Source: Zeus faber (lineage: Eukaryota > Chordata > Actinopteri > Zeiformes > Zeidae). From it: a stretch of 64,000 nucleotides of DNA. This document shows positions 10,637-21,130 of this stretch, piece after piece (within the stretch, counting starts at the first letter, position 1; each line of letters opens with the position of its first letter). Under the pieces are notes generated by a model, which made no database searches, was not told the DNA's origin, and saw only the letters and a program-made list of their open reading frames with translations. Location: the NCBI GenBank assembly GCA_960531495.1, contig OY482846.1, forward strand, positions 34,500,811 through 34,564,810. Direction: 5' to 3'. A program made the translations under genes and the position numbers.

Positions 10637-10753
10637 CTTTATTTCGAAGGCTGATCTCGCGGCTCAAACCTCAAACCTGCGAGTGCTACTTCCAATTACA
10701 TGCACCACGGCTTCTCCAGCCACTGAGACTCTCTGGGACCAAAACCAGCGGCA

Positions 10754-10791
10754 CCCCCCCCCCCCCCCCCTAAAAAAAAAAAAAAAAAAAA
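10754..10791. repeat. C17 immediately followed by A-rich run
   Basis: Seventeen C, one T, then about twenty A. A second run of C (about 10,827-10,836) and a run of A (about 10,865-10,878) follow. Confidence 0.9.
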
Positions 10792-10917
10792 AGAAATCAA
10801 GAAGTAAAAATAAAATCAAGCATCTCCCCCCCCCCCGCTCAAAGGACCCGAATAGTCACAGAGAAAAAAAAAAAAAAAGTGACAAACTAAATCGTAAAAT
10901 AGAATAGAAAATGTATT

Positions 10918-11560
10918 TATAGTCATACGAGTCATGCAACTAGATGTAAGAGTAGGGTTGTCTAGTTATACGACCACGTAAGTTAACTACTTGTAAAATA
11001 TATAGTCACCTAATTAGATGGAGTAGATATAGATATAGTCATATAAATAAATATATAGATATAGTCATATAACTTGATATAGAAGGTTATCTATTTAGTC
11101 ATATAAATAAATATATAGATATAGTCATATAACTAGATATAAGATTTATATGTAGTTATATGACTACAGTAATATGTTCAATAGATATAAAAGTTATTAA
11201 TTATTGATATACTGTAGTCATAGCTAGATATAGTAGATATACAGTAGAGTCATAACAAAATATCTAGATATTGTCATACATAGATATTTTCATATAACTA
11301 GATATAAAAGATATAGATATAGTCATATAACTAAATGTCTAGATATAGTCATATATAGATATTGTCATATAACTAAATGTCTAGATATAGTCATATAACT
11401 AGATATAAGAGTTACATGTAGTTATATGACTATATGTTAACAAGACATATTTAACAAGTTATATTATAAGTTATAGTCATATAACTAGATACAGAATATA
11501 TAATGTAAAGATATAGTCATATAACTACATATAGAATATATATATATATATAACAAAACA
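10918..11560. repeat. AT-rich degenerate minisatellite, unit about 20 bp
   Basis: Repeated AGATATAGTCATATAACTAG-like units with many indels and some inverted copies (for example TAGTTATATGACTA at about 11,152-11,165 and 11,419-11,432). Higher-order copies are visible: the stretch at about 11,035-11,080 recurs at about 11,098-11,140. There is no coding potential. Confidence 0.85.
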
Positions 11561-11839
11561 TAACCAGAATAGATGTATTGTAATATACTGTGTATACTGT
11601 ATATATGTACAGTATCCAACAGCATGTACTACCTCACTACCAGTATGTGTAACACCACCACACACCACCTATTCTACCTTTCTCCACCTGCTTCTCCGCC
11701 TGAAGCTGAACGCACTGAAAATAGAACAAACAAACAAACAAAAGCTGTCTGAGGAAAAATAAACGTGAAACACTGAAGAAGGAAGAGCCCTGTTCCCCTC
11801 CCTTCCCTCCACCCCAAACCGCCGTTCCTTTCCCGTGAT
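11561..11839. other. Non-coding stretch
   Basis: TATA/CTGTATA-rich start, then ordinary-composition sequence with (CAAA)n at about 11,727-11,741. No gene recognised. Confidence 0.4.
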
Positions 11840-12180
11840 TGAAAAATACAACTTATTATTATGGAATTATCATATCAATTCATCATTTATCAGCAAGGAG
11901 AGACGTTTCCCCGTTTCCCTGCCATATTTAAAGTTGAACTTCATCGTGGTATATTAAATGTAGGATATTGTAAGAAAAAGAAGATATTAAAAGAATGTGA
12001 TCTGAATGCAGGGCGCTACCTGGGCTTTATTAATTCAGGGCCGCCGAGACGCTGAATAATGAAATTTAATGAAACTTTTAGGCGGACTAAGAGTCACAGT
12101 GCCGCCACTCATTAATTTTAAAAGCACACACAGTGCTGCACGCCGCACGCTAATGATACATTCCTACCTTTCCATACAGT
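11840..12180. promoter_or_regulatory. Candidate conserved non-coding element, TAAT-rich
   Basis: About 340 bp of non-repetitive sequence with many homeodomain cores (ATTATGGAATTATCA, CTTTATTAATTCAGG, CTCATTAATTTTAAA, GCTAATGATACA) and no frame with a recognisable domain. Its complexity contrasts with the repeats on both sides. Conservation is not testable here. Confidence 0.3.
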
Positions 12181-12289
12181 AATAATAATATATACTTCTT
12201 CTCATTCCTGTTCTGGTTTCTCTGTTCTCTTCGTAACTTTAGGAGAGACACTCAATCATAAGCAATAAAAAAAAATCTGCTCAGATTTT

Positions 12290-12306
12290 GGGGGGGGGGG
12301 GGGGGG
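12290..12306. repeat. Poly-G tract (G17)
   Basis: Seventeen consecutive G residues. Confidence 0.95.
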
Positions 12307-13200
12307 TCCCAGAGACCAATCAAATTGCGATCCGCGGCCTAATCGGTGCCAAATTGAGGATCCTTGATATGGAAAAAACAAACAAACAAAAAAACAAAAA
12401 ACCCCAAAACCATTGAGTAGCTTCTCGCCCTTCGAGCTTGTTTTTTTTGTTTTGTTAAAATAAAGTCTTAAAAGCCTTTAATGTGTCTCTATTCATCTTT
12501 CAGAACATTGTTCTTTTCTGTAGAACGTTAGAAACTAATATTAAATGCAAAAATAGTTTTTGTTTCACCCTCAATGCCAAAATTGTTCTTGTATTTTTTT
12601 TTTTTTTCGGGAGGGGGCAATAATTGTAAGCAAATGAAAAAAAGATTTTGACCAAAAAAAAAAAAAGAAACAAATTTCAGTGGCGATTGGATTGTCGGTG
12701 CTTAGGGAGAGAAAAAGGAGGAACGACCTTCAATGTTTTGTTGTATAATATATTAATCTCTTAAGAGAAAAAAAATCATTCTCTTCAAAAGCGGTAAAAT
12801 CTTCAGATTTAATTGAATTATCAACTTCCTTTCACGCGGCTTTTTGAATACGTTTCAGGGTGGATTTTTTGCCACGGACGACGGCAACGGACGATCAGGC
12901 GGGCGTTTCTCACCGCCGCTGCGTTTTCTATGAGACGGCCTTCGGTTAATTCCCTTTCTCTCCTCCTCTCTCCCCTCTCTTTTTTGAATCCCCCCGCTTC
13001 TTGGAAGAGGAGGATGATGACGATGATTATACATCTCCCGGCTTCATTACCAGCTTGCCTCCGTACATAACCCATTGTACGGTGCTTTATTATCAAACAA
13101 CGCCTATTTGCTCAGCTCAGCACGGCAACACATCTTTATTTAACTTCCATATTGACAGCCTCAGCACAAAACTGTAGGTGTACTCACAACTGAAAAAATG

Positions 13201-13207
<7 letters not shown>
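12307..13207. other. Non-coding stretch, no gene recognised
   Basis: A (CAAA)-type tract near 12,377-12,405, T- and A-runs near 12,595-12,607 and 12,654-12,666, then mixed sequence. Short frames in both strands show no known domain. Confidence 0.4.
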
Positions 13208-13249
<42 letters not shown>

Positions 13250-13258
13250 TGTATATAT
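13208..13258. repeat. (TA)n microsatellite
   Basis: Over 20 TA units, with an ACTGTA interruption near the end. Confidence 0.95.
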
Positions 13259-13637
13259 AAAAGAATGGATGCTGGGAGGAGAATAAATCCACTCAGATCC
13301 CTGCGGTTTTCTCATCCTCGCACGCCGGCCGTTATGCCTCGCGCCCAGCAGGGGGGGTCGCACCCGGCCGAGCGTGGCGCTATTGAACTTTGACCCCGGG
13401 AGGAGATTGAATTTGGATTGGATTGGATCGGATCCCCGGCCGCGGAGGAACTTCTCACCGCATTTTTGGAGCAAATAACACCGCCATGTGGGTGTAAACC
13501 AGTGGCTGAATTATCTAAGCGAGGGCCGGGCGGTCGTTATCACGACCCCCCCCCTCCCCCTGATATGGCGCGCAGGACGGTTTGCGGTCTGGCTTTTTTT
13601 TTTCAAAAACATGGAAAACAAGTCCATAAATACGCTA

Positions 13638-13980
13638 GGGCATAACGTACAGCCAGCTGGGCATTATCGCAAAAAGTAACCCCCCAGCAGGGTGACTGGG
13701 ACTCTTGTAACTCTTGGTTATTTTGCAATAGTGACTGCCTGGCTGCATATTATCACGTGCTTATGACATGGCTACTTTCCGAATAAACAAATACATTGAG
13801 ACAGAATATTCATTTGAAATGATTTTATTACTTGTATGTCACTGAATCATCTACTGTAAGTGAGGGATAATGTGCAGTCACAGGTTGTTATCGCACAATA
13901 ACCCCCTGACAGGGTGATGATCTTGTATCACTCTGAAAGGGGTTCTTTTGTGATAATGACCGGCTGGCTGTACTTTATTT
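13638..13980. repeat. Two related palindromic repeat units (possible MITE pair)
   Basis: Unit 1 (13,638-13,755) and unit 2 (13,865-13,980) share the plan GCATAA(C/T)GTACAGCCAG-type start, TTATCGCA, AACCCCC, AGGGTGA, GGTTATTTTG-like, then GGCTGGCTGTAC-like end. Within each unit the two halves are inverted copies of each other. About 110 bp of AT-rich DNA separates them. There is no coding capacity. This is a palindromic non-autonomous DNA element or a local duplication of one. Confidence 0.7.
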
Positions 13981-14384
13981 CAAGGCAAATATGTATACGT
14001 TCCACTCCAGTACATTTCTAACACAGTCACATTACTTTATATTTTCAAAAAGTATCAAATGTCCATGTCCACTGTCTATACTATTTGTTTTGGAAAACTG
14101 TAATCAGTATCTGCACGAGAACTCATTTGTAGAAAAAAGCTACATTAGGCACTTTATACCCTGTTATAGGATCTGTACTTTTACTTTTAATGTTTTAAGT
14201 ACATTTAAGAGCAAGTACTTATAACTTCAGCCAAATGTCTCATCCTCCAGCGTTGGGGGTGTCACTGCTGAATGCAGACGTCCTGATGATGACAATAATT
14301 CATACGTGACACCATCTTTTACCCTTCACAAAAAGAAAGATATGTATTTGTTCGTCAAGCCGCCATGTGTTTTGTCAGGAATAG
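13981..14384. other. Non-coding stretch, no gene recognised
   Basis: AT-rich, non-repetitive sequence. The 77-codon frame within it has no recognisable domain. Confidence 0.4.
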
Positions 14385-14437
14385 AGAGAGAGAGAGGGAG
14401 AGAGAGAGGGAGAGAGAGAGGGAGAGAGAGAGGGAGA
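14385..14437. repeat. GAGAGAGAGAGG 12-bp tandem repeat
   Basis: Four copies of a GA run, each closed by GGG. Confidence 0.9.
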
Positions 14438-15884
14438 CCTCTATATTTCGGCGGCGTCGAGTCGCGTGCTCTTTTGAAGCGGCTCGTCTTTTCCGTGTCA
14501 GAGCCGTCAAATGAAGTTGTCACATAAACATGTCATCTTCCAGATCCAATATCCAGCCCCCCGTCCGCCCGCCTGACAGAAACTCTCTCCCCCTCTCTCT
14601 TTCTCTCTTTTCAGTCCCCCCCCCCCCCGCCCCCCCCCCACCTTTCTTACAAACAGATCTTCATAAACACAAACAAACAAGAGACAAAAGGCTGCCGAAA
14701 CTCTCGGCTCTTATGAAACCCCTTAAAGAAGGAAAGGAGACGTTTTTTTTTAATGAATTTGGCGATGGTTTATGACAATACCGGACCCACTGCCTCCCAC
14801 CGACTACCAAGAAGTAATAATGCTACTTCAAATAATCACTTTTGTTGCATTCTGGGAACTTTTCAGGGAGTTTTCCATACATCTACATGGAAAGCTGTGT
14901 CAAAAGAATGAAATTATGTTTTTTTTTGTACATTGTCGGTGCCCTGCCGATTGGATTGGCTGTGAACTATCATTTAAAAAGCCGCCTCCGTCCGCTTTCG
15001 ATTCCCGCTTTACACTTACACTACGATCTCCTTCCCAATCACTGATGCGTGGCGGGCGGACGATTCGGTCGTGCCGAACAAAGTTTTGAACGGCTCCGAT
15101 GATGAAACAAGGTCAAAACAGGGAATCGAACACTACCTCTGATGAACGCTCTTTCCGCTGGTTTCTTTTCACATGTCGAAAAGAAACGAAAACGAATTGA
15201 CTCTTTTGAAACCACATTGAGAAGAAAAGTGGGCTGTGTTTTTTGTGGGGTTTTTTTGTGTTTTTTTGGGGGGGTTTTTTTGGTGATGATTCATGACAAT
15301 ACCCACTGCCTCAAAATGCGGCAATAACGTTTTCGGGGGAATTTTCAATAAAATATAACGAAAATCCCCCCGAAAAAAACGTTGTTTGAGTCACATTCTT
15401 TGCATTTTTCTCACTCGCGCTTTTTTTCTTTCTTGCATTACTTTTCTCACTAATTTTCTGGACTCTGGACTCGGAGGTCAATCCGACAAACGAGTGGACC
15501 TTCCATTCACAAACTGAGAACAATGACCGAACTAGATGAAAGTCTGACGCAATTAAAAGTCAGTGCATTTGGCGTGATTCGCATTGAGTAATGAAGAGGT
15601 CGGCGGAGACGAGAGGCGGGCCCAATTCTCGAAATGTCGAAAAACGCGACTCTTTGAAACCCCTAAAGAAAGATGTGCGCGGGAGCAAAGGAAAGGGAAG
15701 TAGACGTTTCTTTTTTATTGGGGGGGGGGGGGGTGGTGGCGGGGGGTGGTGTATAACAATGGCCGAATCCCTTTCTCTGCCTAACTACCCAGAGCTTTAG
15801 AATTGCATTAGAATACATGAGGCCTCCCGGACGGTGAGGTGCTCTCCCTTGGTTCCTAATATACGACTACTTCTTATGGACGTT
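14438..15884. other. Non-coding stretch, no gene recognised
   Basis: Includes C13 at 14,616-14,628 with a second C run after one G, a T/G-rich block near 15,238-15,282, and G14 at 15,720-15,733. No coding domain seen. Confidence 0.45.
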
Positions 15885-16075
15885 GACGGGGGAGGAGGTG
15901 GCGGCGAGTGTAGGTATCTCTCCGTCTATGGGCGGGAGGAGGAGGAGGAGGGGGGGGAGGGGGTCGGGGGTGTGATTGACACGGGCCCACATTAGGAGCA
16001 GCTTTAGGAAATAGGTCTGTGGGGACTTGGCGGACGGGGTCTGGAGGAGGAGGAGGGAGGGAGGGAGGGAGGGTC
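15885..16075. repeat. Purine-rich GGA/GGGA tract
   Basis: GGAGGAGGAGG and (GGGA)n motifs dominate 15,887-15,975 and 16,042-16,075. Glu/Gly/Arg frames are artefacts. Confidence 0.7.
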
Positions 16076-16200
16076 TTCTCCGGGAGGAGCGCTGCCTTCT
16101 TAACCCCCCTGCTCATTGGTATGCCGATGGGCCGGTCCAGCAGCCAGCCAGCCAGCCAGCCCGGCGCTCAGCCCCACCGCCCCCGAAACGGCCGAGACAA

Positions 16201-16223
16201 CCCCCCCCCCCCCCCCCCCCCCC
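16201..16223. repeat. Poly-C tract (C23)
   Basis: The longest mononucleotide C run in the window. It is preceded by (CAGC)n at about 16,138-16,162. Confidence 0.95.
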
Positions 16224-16369
16224 GATCCCGGCGAGGACCCCGTGACGAATACTGAATCAAAATATAACTTTAATTAGTAATCACGCATAGAGTTAGCTGG
16301 TGTTTGAGGCGCCTGCCTGCCAGGAGCCAAAATGACTTCTCTGCAGCAGAGTTGTAAAGGGCTGAGGTG

Positions 16370-16680
16370 GGGTTTCGGAGAGTTTAGAGTTTTTTTTAAA
16401 TATATTTTTTTGAGAGTTTAGAGTATAAGATATATATTTTTAAGTGTTTAAGAGTGCGCTTATTAGATGGTTGAGTTGTCGAATTATCAGTGTGCAGCAC
16501 CCACGCCTCTAAAGTTAGTTCGTCTAACTCTATTGTTATAGGGGGTGCGATGGGGTTTGATGGAGTCTATTCATATATATTTAAATATAAATATAAATAT
16601 ATATATACTTTTTTTTATTTGAGAGAGTTTAGAATTTTGGATTTATATTTTTAAGAGTTTAAGAGACGATTTGCGTTTAT
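16370..16680. repeat. Local repeat of GAGAGTTTAGA... units
   Basis: GAGAGTTTAGAGT at about 16,378-16,390, again at about 16,412-16,424, and GAGAGAGTTTAGAAT at about 16,621-16,635. The last two are followed by a shared ATATTTTTAAG(A/T)GTTTAAGAG block. Confidence 0.6.
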
Positions 16681-17399
16681 TTATTTATTCCTTAACAGAG
16701 TTTTAAGACCCCGTGCCTCAAATTCTCGACTGCCCGCCCCGCCACCGACGCACCGCCTCAAATGTGTCATCAGCTTTTTATCTTAACACGCCGAGGCCGG
16801 GGCCCGTCGCGTCGTCTGTCCTGTCCCTTCCGTTCCACATGCGTCAAAAAAAAAAACTCAGGCAGGCAGGCAGGACAAAATAAAAAAAATGTTTAAATTT
16901 GGTTTTAGATCTCATTTCTGGCTCGCCGAAATTAAAGCAAATAACATGTCAGCGCGGAGACGCGTGGGGCTGTCAGGACGGGAGACAGGATCTGGCTTCA
17001 CCCTATCGCGACTTTGAACTGCGTGACGCTGAGCAGACAGATTGTTGTTGTCATGCAACTAAGTGACCTCCGACCCAAAAGCGTTTTCTCTTCAGACTCC
17101 TCTCTTCCCGCGTACATCTAAAAATATTCCCCCCATCAAAGGCGAGAAGAAGAGGGAAAAAAAAAAAAACCGAAAACGATAGGATTCACGAGACCTAATG
17201 TCATTGCAAAGAAATATTAACCACAAACATACGCTACATATTTTTTATGTCTTTATTGTCGGGGAAAGGGAGTTATCACTTAGCGAGCCTGGGAGGGGGT
17301 CCAAGGTGAGACAGGCTTATTTGAGGACGCCTAATGAAAGGCAATATAAAAGGTGCATCTCGTGTTGTTTGAAATCATTTTGTTTTGTTTTCGGGGGCT
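16681..17399. other. Non-coding stretch, partly high complexity
   Basis: No gene recognised. The part at 16,895-17,060 is non-repetitive (AAATAACATGTCAGCGCGGAG, TGTTGTCATGCAACTAAG types) and could be conserved. (GCAG)n-like sequence lies at 16,860-16,875. Confidence 0.35.
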
Positions 17400-17600
17400 G
17401 CGTTACATGTTGCCGGCACTAATTATACAAGGCGAGGCCGGTCCGCAGCACATTCAAGGCGGAAAAACTCGACCGTTTTTGACATGTTCATTTAAAGTTA
17501 CTAATCAGATGTAAATATGCAAAGCAGGGCCCCGTGGGACTGCTTTGATATGCAAATCGAAAGTGCAAACAAAGGTGGAGGAGATGAAGATCTCTCCTTC
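17400..17600. promoter_or_regulatory. Candidate enhancer-like block with POU octamer and SOX/TCF-like sites
   Basis: ATATGCAAAG at 17,515-17,524 and GATATGCAAAT at 17,547-17,557 (the latter containing the octamer ATGCAAAT) flank an inverted repeat, CAAAGCAG (17,520-17,527) against CTGCTTTG (17,540-17,547). ACAAAGG (SOX/TCF-like) follows at 17,569-17,575. Sites are read directly; enhancer function is inferred. Confidence 0.35.
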
Positions 17601-17717
17601 CCTCTCCCTCGCTCTCTTTTTTTTCAATGTAAGAGAATCTAAAGGTGGTATTGTTGTCGCCTTTAGCAAAAAAAAAAAGAAAGAAAGAAAATGTATAAGT
17701 CGCGCCGCTCATGCCAA

Positions 17718-17825
17718 GTTGTAGCATTTAACGCCCCCCCCATTATAACTGGAAAATGATGACTATAACTCCAAAAGGGATTTCATTCGGTCCGCTCAGA
17801 CGGCGGCTGCGACCATGACACTATT
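17718..17825 (+). repeat. Dispersed repeat D, copy 1
   Basis: GTTGTAGCATTTAACGCC, ATTATAACTGGAAAAT, ATAACTCCAAAAGGGATTT and CGGTCCGCTCAGAC align in order with 18,300-18,400. A family A copy lies between the two D copies. Confidence 0.7.
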
Positions 17826-17895
17826 ATTCAAAACGTGTGAAAAAAGACAATACAGTAAGTCACAATTTTGAGATGGTATTGTGACAATTCAATGT

Positions 17896-17965
17896 TTGCC
17901 CCACTGCACTGCATTCAAGCACAGGGAGGACCTGCAGCAGAGTGGTACGTTTTCGGTTGAGGTTT
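17896..17965 (+). repeat. Dispersed family A, copy
   Basis: TTGCCCCACTGCACTGCATT, then AAGCACAGGGAGGACCTGC and AGCAGAGTGGTACG. This matches the better-preserved copy at 32,261-32,370 in the same orientation. Confidence 0.75.
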
Positions 17966-18069
17966 TTCCCCCGCATCATGTTATCTCATCTTACGATAAT
18001 CTTAAAAGGTTTCCAAAAGGAGAGTTGATTCAGCTTTCATTTTATTTTCAAGTCCCGTTATCACTGCCG

Positions 18070-18125
18070 GTCCATTTAGTCGGGCATTTAATCACAGTGA
18101 GAACCTGCAGCTGACCGGTGCGTTT
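18070..18125 (+). repeat. Dispersed family A, partial copy
   Basis: CACAGTGAGAACCTGCAGCT followed by a GGTGCGTTT-like end. It is a second, shorter family A match 170 bp after the previous one. Confidence 0.5.
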
Positions 18126-18299
18126 AGAAACAAAAGTCAAGTCCTCATTGAAGTTATCGTTGTCGGTCAGTGTACAGAAACACTATTCATTTTTTCCAAC
18201 TTTGGCCTTCACTGCCTCTGGAAGTGATGTTGTGTTTGTTTATCATGAGACCTGTATGTAAAACAGAAAATATGGACAAACATGGAGAATATGATGGCA

Positions 18300-18400
18300 G
18301 GTTGTAGCATTTTACGCCTTTTCCCCCATTAGAACTGGAAAATAACTGATGCCCATAACTCAAATAGGGATTTAATTTCGTCCGCTTAGACACCAAAGCC
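18300..18400 (+). repeat. Dispersed repeat D, copy 2
   Basis: GGTTGTAGCATTTTACGCC, ATTAGAACTGGAAAATAACT, ATAACTCAAATAGGGATTT and CGTCCGCTTAGACACC. See copy 1. Confidence 0.7.
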
Positions 18401-18950
18401 CCTCACAACAACCAAAGTGCTTCAAATATTTATATATAAATATACTGTATACATCACAGACGGTTCTGATAGGAATCTGAAGTCCATTTGCCATTCGGCT
18501 GCGTCGCTCCATGTAAATAGACGTGACGGTGTTGTCTCCCACCACCTCCCCCTCGCCCCCCTCACACCACCTCCTATCATAACAGCGACTTACCAGCCAG
18601 TTATCTGCTTGATGGGTATGTAGAGGGAAGGTCAGTGTATCCATAATTCACTTCCCCCCACAAACCATAAATCATAGATCACATTATATGATCTTCCCCC
18701 GTTTTGCCTTTTGCGGCTGACTGTGTTGCGGTCCAATTCATCCCTTCGTATAATATCGCAGTTTTGGGGGGTGGTGGGGTGGGCAGGGGTATTAAAAAAA
18801 AATGCCCTCCAACCGGAGCTGACAAAAGGGCCTCGGCGATGGGAGGGCGGTGGAGGGAAACTGACTTTTATTGACACGGGCCTGTCAGGACGGAGACGGC
18901 CGCTGCCGTTCATTTCCAATTTCAGGCCCTCAGATTGGAATTCACCGAGG

Positions 18951-18951
<1 letters not shown>
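18401..18951. other. Non-coding stretch, no gene recognised
   Basis: Ordinary-composition sequence. No exon-like frame recognised. Confidence 0.4.

Positions 18952-19007
<56 letters not shown>
18952..19007. repeat. (CT)n microsatellite
   Basis: About 28 uninterrupted CT units. Confidence 0.95.
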
Positions 19008-19009
<2 letters not shown>

Positions 19010-19264
19010 GTGTCTCAAGCACCATTTTCCGAACCCGTGGTGTGGAAAACATGATTTAATTCCTGTTCAATGCCTTTCATCAGATACTTCATCTCTGCAG
19101 ATCTTCGTCTTGCAGGAGCAATTGTGTGTCCATTGCTGTGGACTCTTCTTCTTGGGAGGAAATTAAAGCTTGGCTTGGCTTGGCGGGGATCAACAATTTG
19201 GTTATTAGGGTGTCACACACAGAAGGAGCGTAGCACCTTATTCTTATTGGTAGTTTTGTTGTTG

Positions 19265-19267
<3 letters not shown>

Positions 19268-19302
<35 letters not shown>
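19268..19302. repeat. (ATT)n microsatellite
   Basis: About 12 ATT units after a GTT run. Confidence 0.95.
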
Positions 19303-19303
<1 letters not shown>

Positions 19304-19850
19304 CACCACTTTTCTGGTTCATCATGTTCCCCCAGGGTCATTTTTTTCGATATTTGGCACATTGATGGATATTGATCCCAATAGTTGAAATATACAATTT
19401 TGGACCAATAGGAGCCTGCGTCTGGCGCCACCATAAGGCCAAAGTCTAAGGTGACTTACACCTGATCAGATCTTCCGCCATTTGTCTTCTTCTTAAAAAA
19501 CAACTTTTGACATCTCCTTCTAGACCATTTGTCCAATTTCAACCAAAGCAACTTTGTTAGATTCCTTGCCCTCCCATTGTTCAAAGTCATCAAAAGAGTG
19601 CTGAGAGTCCTCACAATAATTGCTGAGAGCTGCCACATAAACAGGAAGTAGGTATATCTTCTGAACATAGACTGACCACCACATTTCCCAACTTGAGAGC
19701 AACTCATACACTTCGCTCTATGATCCCAATAATTCCACAGTGAATCGATGTTGCCTGCTTCTCTTTTGGATGCTCTATGGACTTTTCCTTCTTTTGCTTG
19801 ACATGTGTAAATTGCTTTTTGTTTTTGTTGGTGATGTACTTATCGAGTTC
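19303..19850. other. Non-coding stretch before the Gypsy remnant
   Basis: Ordinary-composition DNA with no recognised gene. It may itself be an old repeat, but no second copy was found in the window. Confidence 0.3.
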
Positions 19851-20084
19851 AACTACTGATAAAGTTGCGTCGCTCGTTTTAGACCCCCGTCAGTGGATAG
19901 TTTTTGTTGTTGTTAATTTTCCAACTCTGACCGATCGGGGCCACGGCCGCCGATTGGTTAGACTTGGCAGGGGCGTGCTTTTATATCTTGTCTGTTTGAT
20001 TTCAGTGAGGATCATGTGATGCAGGAGATGTGTCCCTGCAGCCCAGATTGCGAGGCACACGGACCTGGACTCTGATCGGAGTCA

Positions 20085-20600
20085 ACGACTCGGAGGCGGG
20101 CGGGTGGAACAAAGAGGAGAGGGCGCTGCGCCTGCTCCCTCTGTTAACGGCGGAGGCGCAACAAGCATGGCTTGCTGGCACCCGGCTGCTGGAACTACCA
20201 TGCTGTCCGGAGGGCGGTCCTGAACCGCATCGGGAGGACACCCGAGGGCCACCGTTCCGGGGTCTGGACTTTGCCACCTCCGGCCGACCCTTGACGGCCC
20301 CTGTTCGGCTCCTGTGTCAAAGTCCCGTCCTGGGACCAGCTCCCTGATCAGGTGGTCCTAGAGCAGGTCCTGCTCGACCTCACATCCAGGACCGCAAACT
20401 AGGTCCACTGCCAATGACCCGATAGCCTGGAGGCTGCCGTGGAGCTGGCGGACAGTCACGAAGCAGTGTACGGGCAGACCCCTGCAAACCAGCGGGCGCC
20501 GCCACCAGGACCTTCCCCAGGTAACCCGGGGGAGCTAGCGGGTCCCCGTCCCACCCAGCACCCAGGACCAGTCACCTGCCTGGGTCCCCACCCATTGTAT
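20085..20600 (+). pseudogene. Gypsy gag remnant with SCAN/capsid-like segment
   Basis: The upstream frame contains EERALRLLPLLTAEAQQAW, typical of fish Gypsy capsid N-terminal regions. A frame change near 20,190-20,350 is followed by DQVVLEQVLLDL and, after stops, LEAAVELADSH. The spacing and wording resemble the SCAN-like capsid C-terminal segment of vertebrate Gypsy (Gmr1-type) gag proteins. At least two in-frame stops and one frameshift separate the recognisable parts. The tail (about 20,470-20,620) is Pro/Gly-rich. The gag assignment is moderately secure; the Gmr1 affiliation is a suggestion. Confidence 0.6.
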
Positions 20601-20899
20601 CGGGGGTCCGATGACAACTAGGACCCGGAGTATCAAAGGACCCGGCTTCTTCCCCCTCTTCCCTGTCCACTTTTCCCTCTTCCGTCCAAAGGTGGCGCTA
20701 CCGCAGGGTCGTAGACAGCTCTAGAGGACTGGGCTGGGGTGTTAGAGCTGCAGACTGCTTAACAACATCCAGCGGGACTGCCTCTTGATGGAGGTCGGGC
20801 AGGTGGTTCGGATCGCTGGACCCCTTCCCCCGGTCAAGAACGGGCCTACCATGTACCGGTAATGCCATGGGCACACTATACGACATCCAAAGTTGTCAG

Positions 20900-21130
20900 A
20901 TCACTGTACAGTTCACACTATACAACTCCCAGCTGTACTGCCTGCTCAAACATAAGCGCAAAATCGTGCAGGCAAAATTTGAAGCCATGCTGGACATGTG
21001 GGTGATAGAGAGGTTTACAAGTGACTGGTGTAGCCCCATCGTGCTGGTAGGTAAGCCCGATGGATCAGTCCGGTTTGGTGGAGACTACAGAAAGGTGAAT
21101 AAGGTTTCGAAATCTATCTGCATACGCTGA
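20900..21130 (+). pseudogene. Gypsy reverse transcriptase, N-terminal fragment
   Basis: The frame contains MLDMWVIERFTSDWCSPIVL followed by VGKPDGSVRFGGDYRKVNKV, the standard start of Ty3/Gypsy RT (I.PS.SPWASP and FC.DYR.LN equivalents). It terminates at a TGA after KSICIR. The next recognisable sequence downstream belongs to the part after the catalytic loop, so RT motifs A to B are deleted. Confidence 0.85.
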
